The notes: a model not told the origin generated them from the sequence alone. 64,000 bases of DNA from Goleter apudmare HA4340-LM2 (GCA_019359495.1 JAHHHF010000064.1:1-64000); one strand, 5' to 3'. Counted from the stretch's first letter, positions 27,234 through 37,973 are shown. Translations and numbers: made by a program.

Positions 27234-27657
27234 GGCACTGTGTATCGATACCAGTGTGATGATGAAGTACCTCTGCCCAGATGAACAAACATCAGAAGCG
27301 ATCGCTTTGCTCGCCAATGCCTTAACTCAGCAAACCAGACTGGTTGCACCGTGCTTTGCTTGGGCGGAGGTGGGTTCGGTTCTGCGTAAAAAAGTGAGAC
27401 TTAAGCTACTAACTTCCACTGAAGCCCAACAACTTTACACCGCTTACACCAGCCTACCGATTGACTACATCGACAGCGAAATCCTGCGACTTGAAGCCTG
27501 GCAACTTGCTGAACAATACGGGATGCCTACGTTGTATGATGCTGTTTTCTTAGCCTGTGCCAAAACAGAATCCGCCAATTTTTGGACAGCAGATGATGCG
27601 ATGCTCAATCTATTTTCACCCCGACCTGCTTACGTTTACAGGCTGGGAGATGACTGA
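27226..27657 (+). CDS. PIN-domain ribonuclease toxin (VapC-like)
   Basis: A 143-residue toxin. Acidic active-site residues are Asp8 (CIDTSVMMKYL), a Glu in CFAWAEVGSV, Asp in TLYDAVFLACA and Asp-Asp in FWTADDAML, so the metal site looks complete. It starts at GTG 27226 with AAGGAGAAGG just ahead, inside the end of the antitoxin gene. VapC toxins cut tRNA or rRNA, but the target here is unknown. Confidence 0.88.
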   Translation: MTEALCIDTSVMMKYLCPDEQTSEAIALLANALTQQTRLVAPCFAWAEVGSVLRKKVRLKLLTSTEAQQLYTAYTSLPIDYIDSEILRLEAWQLAEQYGMPTLYDAVFLACAKTESANFWTADDAMLNLFSPRPAYVYRLGDD

Positions 27658-28004
27658 TTGCCATCACAAGCTATACAAAGTGCGATCGCCCTCTGATTTT
27701 ACCCGAGAAATCTATTGTATTTTTAGTAGGCGATCGCTACAAATAATTAAGGGCTTCTAAGTAAACAAATATTCCATCGTTGTGTAAGCAGGGGGCAGAG
27801 AAAAAACAGTTGTGTTAAGTCCAGAAATTGAAACAATTAATTTTTTAGAGTTCCCTAACTCAATTTTTATCGCTGCAATCTAACGTAACTTAATCCTAAA
27901 TACTTATTCAGTAATTCCCGATTTAACGGTAATATTTTAACCTTTAACCTACTATATCTAGCGTGCTTGTAATTACTTGAAACACAAACATTAGATAAGG
28001 GTTT
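27658..28004. other. Intergenic, no gene seen
   Basis: An AT-rich stretch with two HIP1 sites (near 27682 and 27731). No ORF, hairpin with T-run or RNA gene could be supported. It must include the promoter of the P-loop gene at 28005. Confidence 0.4.
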
Positions 28005-28631
28005 ATGAATAAATTAATCAATGAGACACGAGTAATTCTAATTGGCGGCTCCTCTCATGTAGGTAAATCAACCCTTGGACTATCTTTGGCTGCGAAGCTT
28101 GGTTGGAGTTATCGTTCCACGGATAAACTTGCTCGGCATCCCGGTCGTCCTTGGGTGGGTGCAAATGGAAAGGCAATTCCAGAGTATGTAGCAGAATATT
28201 ATAGGACTCGGTCTGTTGATACTCTTTTTTTAGATGTATTGTCGCATTATGAGAAAAATGTGTTGCCTATTGTAGAGGCTATTGTTCATTCTCATGCGTT
28301 TCATTTATCAACAGAATACCTTATACTTGAAGGCTCTGCGTTATGGCCAGAATTTGTAGCGAATTTAGTTGTCTTTAATGGTGTTAAAGCTATTTGGCTT
28401 ACGGCTAGCGACCAACTTTTCCAAAATCGAATCAAGCGAGAAAGTAATTTTTATAATGTAGGTGAGGATGAAAAACACTTAATTCAAAAGTTTATAGACC
28501 GTACCCTATTCTACAATCAACGCATGAGGGAGAAGGTTGAGCTTCTGGGATTTATATGTATTGATGTAGAATCTGTGTCAATGACAGACGAACTTTCAAA
28601 CAAATGTATGAAATTGATGGAGATTTCGTAA
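28005..28631 (+). CDS. P-loop kinase-like protein
   Basis: A 208-residue soluble protein. Walker A is IGGSSHVGKSTLGLSLA near the N-terminus, followed by LGWSYRSTDKLARHPGRPW, which resembles the nucleoside/sugar-kinase lid-and-base region. A C-terminal helical region has Arg residues (NRIKRESNFY, RTLFYNQRMREK). It is closest in feel to small AAA or 2-phosphoglycerate-kinase-like enzymes. The substrate is unknown. It stands alone, possibly acquired, in a part rich in accessory genes. Confidence 0.6.
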   Translation: MNKLINETRVILIGGSSHVGKSTLGLSLAAKLGWSYRSTDKLARHPGRPWVGANGKAIPEYVAEYYRTRSVDTLFLDVLSHYEKNVLPIVEAIVHSHAFHLSTEYLILEGSALWPEFVANLVVFNGVKAIWLTASDQLFQNRIKRESNFYNVGEDEKHLIQKFIDRTLFYNQRMREKVELLGFICIDVESVSMTDELSNKCMKLMEIS

Positions 28632-28804
28632 ATCACAAATAATCTCTTTATTAGCAGTAGATGCATACGTAAATAAAAAATGGCGGCTGAGTGAGTTTTA
28701 CCTCAACGAACCGCAAATGCATCTCTCTCAACCGCTCTGAGACAATAGTACATGAAGATAGTTACTGTCTAGGTTAACTAAACCACATCTATTTTGAGAA
28801 CCAT

Positions 28805-28861
28805 AGTAGTGGGAGCATCTTGCTCCCTGCCCCCCGTAGCGGGCAAGATGCCCGCACTACT
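28805..28861. repeat. Nested palindromic repeat
   Basis: AGTAGTGGGAGCATCTTG and CAAGATGCCCGCACTACT are inverted repeats (16 of 18 bases), and each half contains its own smaller palindrome (GGGAGCATCTTGCTCCC, GCGGGCAAGATGCCCGC). The same modules build the longer elements at 36745 and 51400. It lies in the 3' region of the giant LamG gene. Confidence 0.7.
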
Positions 28862-28894
28862 TATTTTTACTCCAGGTTTCAAAATGGACGAGGT

Positions 28895-31800
28895 TTAATT
28901 CACTCCCTCCACACCGAAGTAATTAGCTAACGTCAACACAACCTCCTGAGTTAAACCCTCAGATAACTCTGGTAAATAAACCCGAATTGCATTCCTGACA
29001 GCCGCATCGAATTCGCCAGCATTAGCCGTAGCATTACGGACAAATGGCTCAATTAAACGGATTAATTCGTAACTGCTGCTTAAGTCAGTGTTTTGAATTG
29101 CTCTATCCAGGGGTGGGGCTGTGGGGTCGGGGAATTCTGGGAGGATGCGGCTAACGAAGGTGACGCGGTGGAAGATGCGCCAGCAAGCGGGGCCGCCTTG
29201 GGGTTGTCGTGCTTGGCGGAGTGCTTGAGCATTGGGGGAATTATTTTCCTCTATCCAGATGGGATCAACGACGTTATTAAAGAAAGCATCGTAATTTTGT
29301 GTATCTGGGGTGAGGTAGAAGCTCAAGAAGCGATAAGCGTTGACTTTACCGGGAGCATCCAAAGGATTACCATTGGCATCATATTCCCGTATAGGGCGAT
29401 CGCCTTCATCTCGCACCAAGTTACCCCGTTCATCCAGCCTAAATCTTTGTAAATCGCCTGGGGTGTTGTTTTTTAGCTCAATTTTAAAAGATTGGCTGGT
29501 TTCTTTGGTTTTAGATTTGGTGAGGTTTAAACTACCACCGAAAGATGCTTTGGCTTCTACACCAAGAGTAACACCACCTACTCCCAAGGATGCAGAAGCA
29601 GTGGTAGTTGTATTACCTGTAAAGTTGTAGGCTCCACTGGTACTTTCTTGTTGTATATCAGTGGTTTCTGTAGATTCAGCGAAGAGTCCACCATCGGCTG
29701 TCCAAACGTAGCTATTGACTAAGTTACGTTTACTGTATTGCACTGGTAAATCGTTGTTGGAACTTAAAGCATCAACTAAACCACCAACAGCAATTCCCGC
29801 CGCCGCCACGAATGGTGCAGCAATTGGTGCTACTGATGCTCCAATTACAGCCCCACTGACTCCGCCAGCTAAAACACCAGTTGCACCTGGGGGTGTGGTA
29901 CTGAAGTCTTCGTAGTAGGTACGCAGACGGGTTTCTTCGGCTTGGATACGTTGACGCAGGGCGTAAGCTTCACTGGGTTTGAAGTAACTGTACTCGCCAT
30001 AGGTGGTAGCTTCGGGATAATCGGGATCTAACACCTTACCATTTTGGTCGTATCCTACGGCACCATCGAGTGAGCCTTGTTTGGTGTAACGGGGGTTGAT
30101 AGGGAAGGGAATAATGTTGGTGTCTTTGGGAATATTGGGATTGGGAACCATGCGGAAGGCAATTAAAGCACGGTTGTATGAGAGACGAATAGCATACACA
30201 TCAGCAGTTTCCGATTCTACCAGAGCAAATCCCACATTTGATGGTTGGTAACGGCGAGCCAAGGATTTATTTAGCCGTCGGTTAATATCTGGATCTTCCC
30301 AAGCACCACCTAATCCCACGGTGGTCATTTTACTAACATTGGTTTTGTTAGTTTGCTGCTGACTGCTAGACCATTTCAATTCGGTGTCTAATTTGACTGA
30401 TTGACTAGCATTGAGTTTTAACTTACCTAATTTGATACTGATACCAACGCCAAAAGGTGCTATTACCGTTTCTAGTTCCTGTTCTAATTCGGCTGAAAGC
30501 GATGCTTCAAATGATGAGGTGAAACTACTATCTTTGCTGGCTGACAAAGTATAGGAAACGCTATCAGCTTCGACAAATTCGACAGAAGTTGTATCAACGT
30601 AGTCGCGCAAGGAATCATCAATCGGCCCGGCGGTGAGGTTTTCGGAAGGAACGGGGGGCGCACCTTCTATGTAGCCTTTGATTTGGGGGTCAAATTGGAC
30701 TTGACTAATCCATTCGGTAATTAAGTTACCAACTTTGTAACCTGTGAGCAAATACCAATGACCGTTTTGAATGAAAGCGTAGCAGCGTTTGTGAATTCCG
30801 GTGATTTCGCCGTTGTTGGCGGTTTGGATGTCTGCGTATTCAGCGATCGCCGGACGGCTGGTAATATTACTTTGGTATCTGTTACTCACACTACCTAGTG
30901 CATTCCTAACTAAAGGTATGTCATCAGAAAGGGGTGCGCGGGAAAAGGTATGTTGAATATCGGCATTCTGACTAGCAGTGAGGTGGTTTCCTCGTAGGCT
31001 GCTGTCGTTAACGGTGTTAACTCTACCTGCGGTTGTCGGATCGGATTCAAATTCGTAGTAAGCTAGCAGGTTTTCCCGTTCGCCTTTGAGTTGTCCAAAC
31101 AGGTTATCAAGAATTTGTTCTTGAGTGCGGAACTGTTTCCAGATGCGGACTTCATCAATTGCTCCCCGGAAATCTCGACCCAAGTTAAACTGATTTTGTG
31201 GCAGGGTGACAGCATTTAGAGGGGCAATCTGGGCTGGGATACCGTTGATGTATAAATCTAGTCTGGTAGCTGTGGGTGCAGGGTCAGCAACCCAAGTTGC
31301 ACCGATGATTCTAGCTTCATCGTTACCGATTAAATTGGCGGTAGTGTTACCGGAACCTTCATTAATGCGCCACTCACCTGCTAATTTATTGCGATCGCTA
31401 TTAGTTTGGTGTAATTCACCCATACTTAAAGCACGGTTCCACACCCGCAAGCTGCTGATGGTTCCCAACAGATAACGGGGATAGCCATTAACAATATTTG
31501 TACCTTGGGGTATACCATTACACTTACCTACTTCCAAAGGTTGTAAACTGGTGACTGGTTTACCGCTACCTGAGATAGTTTCAGTTCTCCGTAATTGTCC
31601 GTTCCAGTACAAGTTAACTGTGTAACCATTGTCAGTTTGTCTACCAGTAACGGCGATGTTCACCGGAGTACCAGGAGTAGGTGCGTTCACGGGGGCAATG
31701 ATTAGGCGTGGTTGTTGATTATCTTCATAACCAAAGCACAGGCTGTAGTTTGTCGCCGAATCCCGTCTGACGTATAGCCAAGCAGTAAGTTCGGGGTTGT

Positions 31801-34800
31801 CTCTGCCAATTCTACCTTTTTGCAACAAGGGGAAGAACATTTGATTGTTGTTAGGTAGAGTTACGGTCATTTCAATTGTCAGTTCATTGTCTACCCCTAA
31901 GCCAACTTGATTACCACAGTCAAGGTAATTATCTACACCATTGAATCTTAAGGCATAGGCTTCGGCGTAGGTGGCAGCAACGTGTTCCCAAGTAGTTGTC
32001 CACATAGGTTCGGTGGTAGTGAGGTAGCGGTCTCTCACCCCAGCGACAACGTTGTAGGCGGTGAGTCCTGATTCTACTCTAGGGAGACTGCCGAAAATTT
32101 GCCCATCATTGCTAGCGTTACCAGTGCGATCGCTTGCTGTTCCATCCTCGAAGTGATAGTATGCCCGCAATCCTAGTTCATTGCCATCTAAACGACAATT
32201 TTTGGTGTCATTAATTTCTCTTTGACTACGTACTTTCCCCCAAACCCGAATTTCATCAATTGCACCTTGGAAATAAAACTGCCTGTTGGGATTCTCAATC
32301 ACGCCAATCAGTAATGCCCCTGTACCTTGGTAAGTGGCGGTGACAGTATCTTCCACTAACATTTCCCCATCTCTGTAAATGATGCGTTTGCGGCTTTGGG
32401 CATCATAAGTACAAGCCCAGTGATGCCAATTAGTATCATTCGCAACACCAGGTCGCGTATTCAAATCATTATTAAAGAAGGCGAAGGTAAAGACTCCATT
32501 TTGGCGAAAACCGAAGTGCAGTTGATTATTATTAGTAGGTCTACCTTGGGTGAGAACTGCGGAGAAGAAAGCATTCAGGTTGGCGGAATCTCGTCTAGCC
32601 CAGAATTCCACTGTAAAGGATTGATTTGCCAAGTTGAGGTTAGCGGCTTGGATATAGTCACTTACTCCATTGAATCGGAAGGCAGAATTTACAGGCTTTC
32701 CTTGAACTCCCAAGGAATATCTAGATGTGGGAGAATTTTGGGAGACAATCCAAGTAATGTTACGAGAGATGTCTTTATCAGGACGAATCCAAGCTTCTAG
32801 GGAAATGTCGCCTTGATTTGCTAACTCGTTCGCATCGCCGCTTAAATGTCCACTGCGAATTTGCAGCGCATTTCCTGGAGTGTCAGAAATCCAGGCGTTG
32901 GGTTGAGATAAACCAGTCAGGGGACGGGTGGCAAGATTTTCGATATTACCTGCGTTGGATACCCCAGCTACTTCTACCAAAACCGAACCAAATTTGAGAT
33001 TATAAGGAGCATTCATCAGCTCGCCTGTGTTGCTGAAGCTGCTGTAACTGTCATAATCGTATTCAACCAAGTTGATGGTTGTACCAGCAGGTAAGGTATC
33101 TGTAAAGGTAATTTCGCTAATGCTAACTTCTTTTTCGCCGGGTGCGATCGCTTTCCTTAAAGTCAGAGTTCCTGCACCAATTACCAAAGTTGCACCTTGT
33201 TCGTAGCGTTGAGTCACAGGTTCCGCCAGGGTAATTGTATCAACTTTGCTCGTGACAGCAGCACTCAAACGACCGAGATAAACCACATCCCGCGCCTGTC
33301 CACTCAACACCCGTGCTAATCCCATTGGGTTGCGGGGGACTCGTTGCCAAGTTTCTGTAATTTGCAGCAAGCTATTTTCTAAGGTGACATTGCAAGTATT
33401 CGCATCTTCCCCATCGCTAATCTTCACAGTAGTAGTATCAGGATTGGCATCACTAGCCATAATCACTTTGACTTCACTACGTCCCAACCCTGGAGAACGT
33501 TCCCGCAGTTGCACGCTATTAGAAAGTAAAATGTTAGCACGGGCAACATTGGTGTTGTAACTAACAGCAAAAAATTGGTCTGCATCACCCCGGAAATACA
33601 ACCGCAGCATTCCGTTAGCACTTTCAAATAATTGCGGTGCATCATTTGTCCAAGCAAAATCTAGCAATCCACCCACCACATTTAAACCATTGGGGTCAAT
33701 ATGAATTAAGCGCATAGGGAACGCAAATTTACCTTGCAATTGGGCGCGTAAATCTGCTAGTTGGGCTTTGAGGTTTTGCAGATGTTCTGTTTGTGCTGCC
33801 AGTTGCTTATTTAAGTTGGGAATAATTACTGTTTGAATGTTGGTAATTTGTTGGTTGTAGCCTTCGATTTCCGAGTTGTAAGCATTCAGTTGATTCTGAA
33901 AACTGGCAGTAGTACGCACCCTCGCACTCATGTAATTACTCAGAAAATAGGTTCCACCTAATCTATTTTCGTCCTCATATTGGGCGCGAGAAGCACCTTG
34001 GAAATTTGGTTGTGCATAAAGGATGACATACAAACCTGGATCTGGTTTTACAGAGTTAATCGCAATCCGTAATGTTGGATGTTCGCCGATGCCTAATCTT
34101 TGACTAGCACCTGTAAATTGAGGCTGGGAATATCCTGTAACACCTGTACCGTTTTCGAGATTTGCTCTGAGTTGTTCTCTGTTTGCCCTCTCTCTAATTA
34201 ATCTTTGAATTGTTGCTTGTTGCGTAGCAATTTCTTTATTGAGAGAGTCAATTTCCCGTTGGGTATTGGGAATTTCTGTTTGTTCTAGTTGAATGATTTG
34301 GTTGATAAAGGTATTCGGGTCTTTTGTCGTTGTGTCTATCAATGGTAGATTGATATTGTCGGGAATTTGCGATAACCGACCCCGTTTACTCACAGCAAAG
34401 TCCAGGACAGCTATTTTTTTATTGTCATCATTTTCATGGGCTGTGGATACAGCCACCAACACACGGGCATTTTGCTTGATCGGTGCAGGTGTTCTATCAT
34501 GTCCTGAAGGTACTTCCTCTTGCTGATAATACAACATAGCAGAGATACCTTTACCTGCCACTGTGCGTTCATCAAATCCAAAACTCGTGCGTTGGATACC
34601 AGGATTATCGCCTACAGGTGCGTCAGATTGTACCCACTCGGCTTGTCCTTCGACAATACCATTGTTGAGGGTGTCAGTGCGATCGTAAACAGTGGTGCCG
34701 TTACCTTCGTCAAATTGCCAATAGGTAATTAAACCAGGTTCATTTCCCGCCTTACGGAACTTTTTAGTTTCTCTAACTTCCAGTTCCGAACGTTCCCGTT

Positions 34801-36160
34801 CCCAAATCGATAATTCATCAACAGTGGCAACAATAGGTAAAGCGGGTTGAGAACCACCGTACAACGAACCGACATTTCTCCCAACAACCATGTAAGTTGT
34901 CGTCGCGGTAGTCGTGGGAAACAATAAATATTGATTTTCTTCCCCTTCACCGTTAACAACTGCATCCCCTACCTGAATTTTCACCACGCCAGAATTTGCA
35001 GGTGTATTGATATTATCTGGAGCCGGAGCCAGAGAAATACTAATATGATTCCATTGCCCCATTTTGATCACATTAGCCGCAGAAGTCACTGTTTTAGAGT
35101 TAGCAGTTATCTGAATACCGTAACCAGGAAGGAATTGTCCGTCAGTATTTAACTGAGTTTCTACCAACCTAATTTGGAAAACTGCGGCTGGGGTTCCTTC
35201 TGAGTAGATTACACCAGTAGTTTCTGGTTTAATCCAAGCAGAAATATTAAACTCTTGTTTGTTGATGACTTGTGCTTTACCTGCAATATAGGTATCTGCA
35301 TCTAGCTTTAAGGCTGATTCTGCATAACCCATTTTTGTAAACGCATCGGGACTTTCTGTACCTTGAGTATTGAAAAATCCATCAGCAGAACGTTCAATAT
35401 TGTAAGCATCAATTCTGTTAGTCCGTTGATTATGGACAAATATTTGCCAACGTTTAATATCAGGAATACCCGTTGGGACTTGCAAAACCGTAAACCGTCC
35501 ATCAACCAAATTCTCGACAAAACCTAACTCCATAGTTGGCTCAAAAAATGGACGATTATCCATATCTGTAGCGCCGAGAGTATCTTTAGCACTACCCTTG
35601 AGAATTTTATGGCGACTACGACGATAGCGGACTTCTCTAGCTGTTTTCAATTGCGTACCAGCCAGGATAAATCTATCTACTAAGAGTGTTTGATCGACAA
35701 TAGGAATGGGTGTTTGTCCATCTGAATTAGTGACAGTGACGTTATCAGGATGATTGCCATCAATAGACTGACGGAAGAGGTAAATATATTGTCCATCACT
35801 CAAAGCTTGAAATGGTGCATCTGCTGTTAATCTTGCGGTTGTAGAACGGAAAAAATCGATTTCGGAAATATTAATCGCAGGTTGACCATTGCTTCTCACT
35901 GTCGGTAAAATTTTGTTGGGAAGAATAGCAAAACCGACTTGAGTAATTTCATTAGAAAAAATCAATTCTTGGGGCGTTAATGACCAATTTCTCGCATCAA
36001 TTGGATTGGGGTCGTCTTGCTGGTCAAGAACAGTGTAATATATCCGGCGATCGCTATCCATTGCTAAGGAGATCAATACTCCTGTATGCTCTACTAGAGT
36101 TGTGTACTGATAAGATTGGTTAGCGTATGTTTGCAAATAATTGTCCCATTGAGGTTGCAT
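28895..36160 (-). CDS. Giant LamG-repeat protein with pore-former-like C-terminal region
   Basis: About 2,421 residues from ATG 36160, which has AGGAG 6 bases upstream; a TTG at 36190 is weaker. There is no signal peptide. From the N-terminus: a kelch-like or beta-rich region; LamG/concanavalin modules (near 290-460, 1170-1350, 1400-1560, 1620-1690) each with a D-E-V/I-R-V/I-W motif; coiled coils near 620-660 and 755-805; a crystallin-like motif VILYAQPNFQGASR near 710. Near 1870-1960 lies a Ser/Thr-rich region (YTLSASKDSSFTSSFEASLS), near 2095-2130 a Gly/Ala hydrophobic segment (VLAGGVSGAVIGASVAPIAA), and near 2190 a second alternating Ser/Thr stretch. The family is unknown to me; lectin-plus-membrane-insertion is an inference. 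Confidence 0.75.
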   Translation of the reverse strand: MQPQWDNYLQTYANQSYQYTTLVEHTGVLISLAMDSDRRIYYTVLDQQDDPNPIDARNWSLTPQELIFSNEITQVGFAILPNKILPTVRSNGQPAINISEIDFFRSTTARLTADAPFQALSDGQYIYLFRQSIDGNHPDNVTVTNSDGQTPIPIVDQTLLVDRFILAGTQLKTAREVRYRRSRHKILKGSAKDTLGATDMDNRPFFEPTMELGFVENLVDGRFTVLQVPTGIPDIKRWQIFVHNQRTNRIDAYNIERSADGFFNTQGTESPDAFTKMGYAESALKLDADTYIAGKAQVINKQEFNISAWIKPETTGVIYSEGTPAAVFQIRLVETQLNTDGQFLPGYGIQITANSKTVTSAANVIKMGQWNHISISLAPAPDNINTPANSGVVKIQVGDAVVNGEGEENQYLLFPTTTATTTYMVVGRNVGSLYGGSQPALPIVATVDELSIWERERSELEVRETKKFRKAGNEPGLITYWQFDEGNGTTVYDRTDTLNNGIVEGQAEWVQSDAPVGDNPGIQRTSFGFDERTVAGKGISAMLYYQQEEVPSGHDRTPAPIKQNARVLVAVSTAHENDDNKKIAVLDFAVSKRGRLSQIPDNINLPLIDTTTKDPNTFINQIIQLEQTEIPNTQREIDSLNKEIATQQATIQRLIRERANREQLRANLENGTGVTGYSQPQFTGASQRLGIGEHPTLRIAINSVKPDPGLYVILYAQPNFQGASRAQYEDENRLGGTYFLSNYMSARVRTTASFQNQLNAYNSEIEGYNQQITNIQTVIIPNLNKQLAAQTEHLQNLKAQLADLRAQLQGKFAFPMRLIHIDPNGLNVVGGLLDFAWTNDAPQLFESANGMLRLYFRGDADQFFAVSYNTNVARANILLSNSVQLRERSPGLGRSEVKVIMASDANPDTTTVKISDGEDANTCNVTLENSLLQITETWQRVPRNPMGLARVLSGQARDVVYLGRLSAAVTSKVDTITLAEPVTQRYEQGATLVIGAGTLTLRKAIAPGEKEVSISEITFTDTLPAGTTINLVEYDYDSYSSFSNTGELMNAPYNLKFGSVLVEVAGVSNAGNIENLATRPLTGLSQPNAWISDTPGNALQIRSGHLSGDANELANQGDISLEAWIRPDKDISRNITWIVSQNSPTSRYSLGVQGKPVNSAFRFNGVSDYIQAANLNLANQSFTVEFWARRDSANLNAFFSAVLTQGRPTNNNQLHFGFRQNGVFTFAFFNNDLNTRPGVANDTNWHHWACTYDAQSRKRIIYRDGEMLVEDTVTATYQGTGALLIGVIENPNRQFYFQGAIDEIRVWGKVRSQREINDTKNCRLDGNELGLRAYYHFEDGTASDRTGNASNDGQIFGSLPRVESGLTAYNVVAGVRDRYLTTTEPMWTTTWEHVAATYAEAYALRFNGVDNYLDCGNQVGLGVDNELTIEMTVTLPNNNQMFFPLLQKGRIGRDNPELTAWLYVRRDSATNYSLCFGYEDNQQPRLIIAPVNAPTPGTPVNIAVTGRQTDNGYTVNLYWNGQLRRTETISGSGKPVTSLQPLEVGKCNGIPQGTNIVNGYPRYLLGTISSLRVWNRALSMGELHQTNSDRNKLAGEWRINEGSGNTTANLIGNDEARIIGATWVADPAPTATRLDLYINGIPAQIAPLNAVTLPQNQFNLGRDFRGAIDEVRIWKQFRTQEQILDNLFGQLKGERENLLAYYEFESDPTTAGRVNTVNDSSLRGNHLTASQNADIQHTFSRAPLSDDIPLVRNALGSVSNRYQSNITSRPAIAEYADIQTANNGEITGIHKRCYAFIQNGHWYLLTGYKVGNLITEWISQVQFDPQIKGYIEGAPPVPSENLTAGPIDDSLRDYVDTTSVEFVEADSVSYTLSASKDSSFTSSFEASLSAELEQELETVIAPFGVGISIKLGKLKLNASQSVKLDTELKWSSSQQQTNKTNVSKMTTVGLGGAWEDPDINRRLNKSLARRYQPSNVGFALVESETADVYAIRLSYNRALIAFRMVPNPNIPKDTNIIPFPINPRYTKQGSLDGAVGYDQNGKVLDPDYPEATTYGEYSYFKPSEAYALRQRIQAEETRLRTYYEDFSTTPPGATGVLAGGVSGAVIGASVAPIAAPFVAAAGIAVGGLVDALSSNNDLPVQYSKRNLVNSYVWTADGGLFAESTETTDIQQESTSGAYNFTGNTTTTASASLGVGGVTLGVEAKASFGGSLNLTKSKTKETSQSFKIELKNNTPGDLQRFRLDERGNLVRDEGDRPIREYDANGNPLDAPGKVNAYRFLSFYLTPDTQNYDAFFNNVVDPIWIEENNSPNAQALRQARQPQGGPACWRIFHRVTFVSRILPEFPDPTAPPLDRAIQNTDLSSSYELIRLIEPFVRNATANAGEFDAAVRNAIRVYLPELSEGLTQEVVLTLANYFGVEGVN

Positions 36161-36613
36161 ACTTTTTCTCCTAGTTATTATTTCAGTCAACAGTTAGTCA
36201 AGCAAGTTCAAAGTAAAGCACTTACACAAAAATTCTTAAGTGTAAGTTATATTATCTGGAATAACTACAGCCGGAAAATCTGAAATTTGAATTACAGATT
36301 AACCTTGTTGATTCCAAAAAATTTCACAAGTTTGATTGCCAGCTTAATTGGGCAGATAATTAGCAAGACTTTCTACAGTAGATCGGTAAGACATTATTCT
36401 ATGACTGCTACTGCAAGCTTGTACTCAACTCCTTGATTGCAGGTGTTCTGTTATCTTTATAGAATTTGCCCAGATAAAAGTCGATACAGAAAAGTTAAGT
36501 AATTAAAGGTAGACGCTAACTTAACTTGAGACTTAACTTTTACAACAAGCACCATTATTAACTAGAGTGAAATATAGTGCTTCTCAATTGCCTAGAATAC
36601 AATCCATTCGTAG

Positions 36614-36634
36614 GGGCACAGCATTGCTGTGCCC
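36614..36634. repeat. Perfect intergenic palindrome
   Basis: GGGCACAGCA and TGCTGTGCCC form a 10-bp stem with a single-base loop, a repeat motif of the kind found all over Nostoc-type genomes. No T-run follows, so it is not a clear terminator. Confidence 0.6.
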
Positions 36635-36744
36635 TCTTGTGTATTGCATTCAAACGAGAACCGCTATATACAATTTTTGACGGGATAAAAACTGTCTTTG
36701 CAGGAATTGAAAGGTAATTCTTTTTAAACGCAGTAAAAAGTCTG

Positions 36745-36953
36745 TAGTGGCGTGTCTAAGCTAATTTTGTGTATTAACAATCTTTTGTAGAACGGGCAAG
36801 ATGCCCGTTTTAATTAGCGGGCAAGATGCCCGCACCACAAGAAAATTGTTGGGAGCATCCCAATTTTGCAAAAATAAAATTTGTAGTGGGAGCATCTTGC
36901 TCCCTAATGTCCGCCGGGTTTCCCGTTGTAGGAAGTGGCGTTCCTACAACGGG
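36745..36953. repeat. Palindrome-rich MITE-like repeat, copy 1 (right end not found)
   Basis: It starts TAGTGGCGTGTCTAAGC and shares about 160 bases with the copy at 51400-51657, including GCTAATTTTGTGTATTAACA and the hairpins CGGGCAAGATGCCCG and GGGAGCATCTTGCTCCC. After base 36912 it diverges. A different perfect 13-bp hairpin follows (CCCGTTGTAGGAA with its complement, 36922-36953). The matching right end is not found, so this copy is truncated or carries another insertion. The overall gap 36161-37100 has no gene; frames in it are repeat-derived. Confidence 0.65.
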
Positions 36954-37100
36954 AGGTTTCCCCCGAAGTTTGCCGAACATCTCCCCGGCAACTTCTCTCC
37001 GCAAAGGAGTGGCTCAACTTTTCAAAACAGAGAAAGAAGAAGAGATTTATTGCAAAATTTTAGTCTAGACAGTCCATTACCATATTTTGTGACTATCTAC

Positions 37101-37706
37101 TTACCGCAAAAACAACTCCTTAATTCCCTGGCTACCAATTTCTATCGCCAGGGCTGCTAACAAGAAACCAAAAATTTGAGTAACAATGACGCTACCTTCA
37201 GCCCCAATCCAATTACCAATCAAGGTGGCTAAACGCAAAATTAACCAAGTGGCAAACATTGCTATCAACAGGCCCAGTAATACGCCCAGATGGGGACTAG
37301 GTGACTCCGACATGAATAACATCACCGTAGTTAAGGTGCCTGGGCCTGCCAGCAATGGTAAAGCTAATGGGGTAACTGCAACATCCCGCCCTTCCTCTAA
37401 GATTGGCGTATCTAATTCTCCCCTGAGCATTTGCAAAGCAATTAACAGCAATAGCAATCCCCCAGCTACCCGTAAAGAACTCATACTGATTTGCAAATAA
37501 TTCAAAATTAATTGACCAGTGAAAGCAAAGAGTAATAGAACTGCGATCGCTATAATCATCGCTTTATCTATGACTTTGTTTCTTTCTTCTGGTGTCATCC
37601 CTTTGGTCAATACCAGCACTAGCGGCAGGTTTCCCACAGCATCCGCTAGGACAAATACAGCAACAAAGGTTTGGATGAAAGTAGAAATATCTACAAAAGG
37701 CAGCAT
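37101..37706 (-). CDS. MarC-family integral membrane protein
   Basis: A 201-residue inner-membrane protein with about six hydrophobic helices (FIQTFVAVFVLADAVGNLPL, AIAVLLLFAFTGQLIL and so on) and the family's loop motifs: AVGNLPLVLVLTKGM, RVAGGLLLLLIALQML, TPLALPLLAGPGTLTTVML. Length is normal. Despite the name, no drug-efflux role is proven for the family and its function is unknown. It is divergent from the nitrilase gene. Confidence 0.88.
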   Translation of the reverse strand: MLPFVDISTFIQTFVAVFVLADAVGNLPLVLVLTKGMTPEERNKVIDKAMIIAIAVLLLFAFTGQLILNYLQISMSSLRVAGGLLLLLIALQMLRGELDTPILEEGRDVAVTPLALPLLAGPGTLTTVMLFMSESPSPHLGVLLGLLIAMFATWLILRLATLIGNWIGAEGSVIVTQIFGFLLAALAIEIGSQGIKELFLR

Positions 37707-37973
37707 TTGTGTGGGTTTGATAACAAATTATCTTAGCTCTGGGTCATTGTCCCATAATCCACAGGAAGATTGACAGGGATCATGAGACTTTTGCATCGCC
37801 GTGCTACAAAAGTGAAGTGGGATGTTTCCAATATTGAGATGAAGACGATAGGGATAGTGAGCTTCGTAAAGAAAAACCAGGCTTAGGCAATTCTAATTAA
37901 GCTCCACAGAGGTTTAACTAGCGATATATTTGAGAATCTATCCCGCACAAATCCACTGTTTGTTCTTGAATCT

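Noticed and set aside
29093-35152. Several plus-strand frames opposite the giant LamG gene
   Set aside because: Shadows: the minus frame is open for over 7 kb with domain structure.
36801-37160. Plus- and minus-strand frames in the intergenic repeat region
   Set aside because: They consist of palindromic repeat sequence (PVLISGQDART is shared with the copy near 51456) and show no family resemblance.
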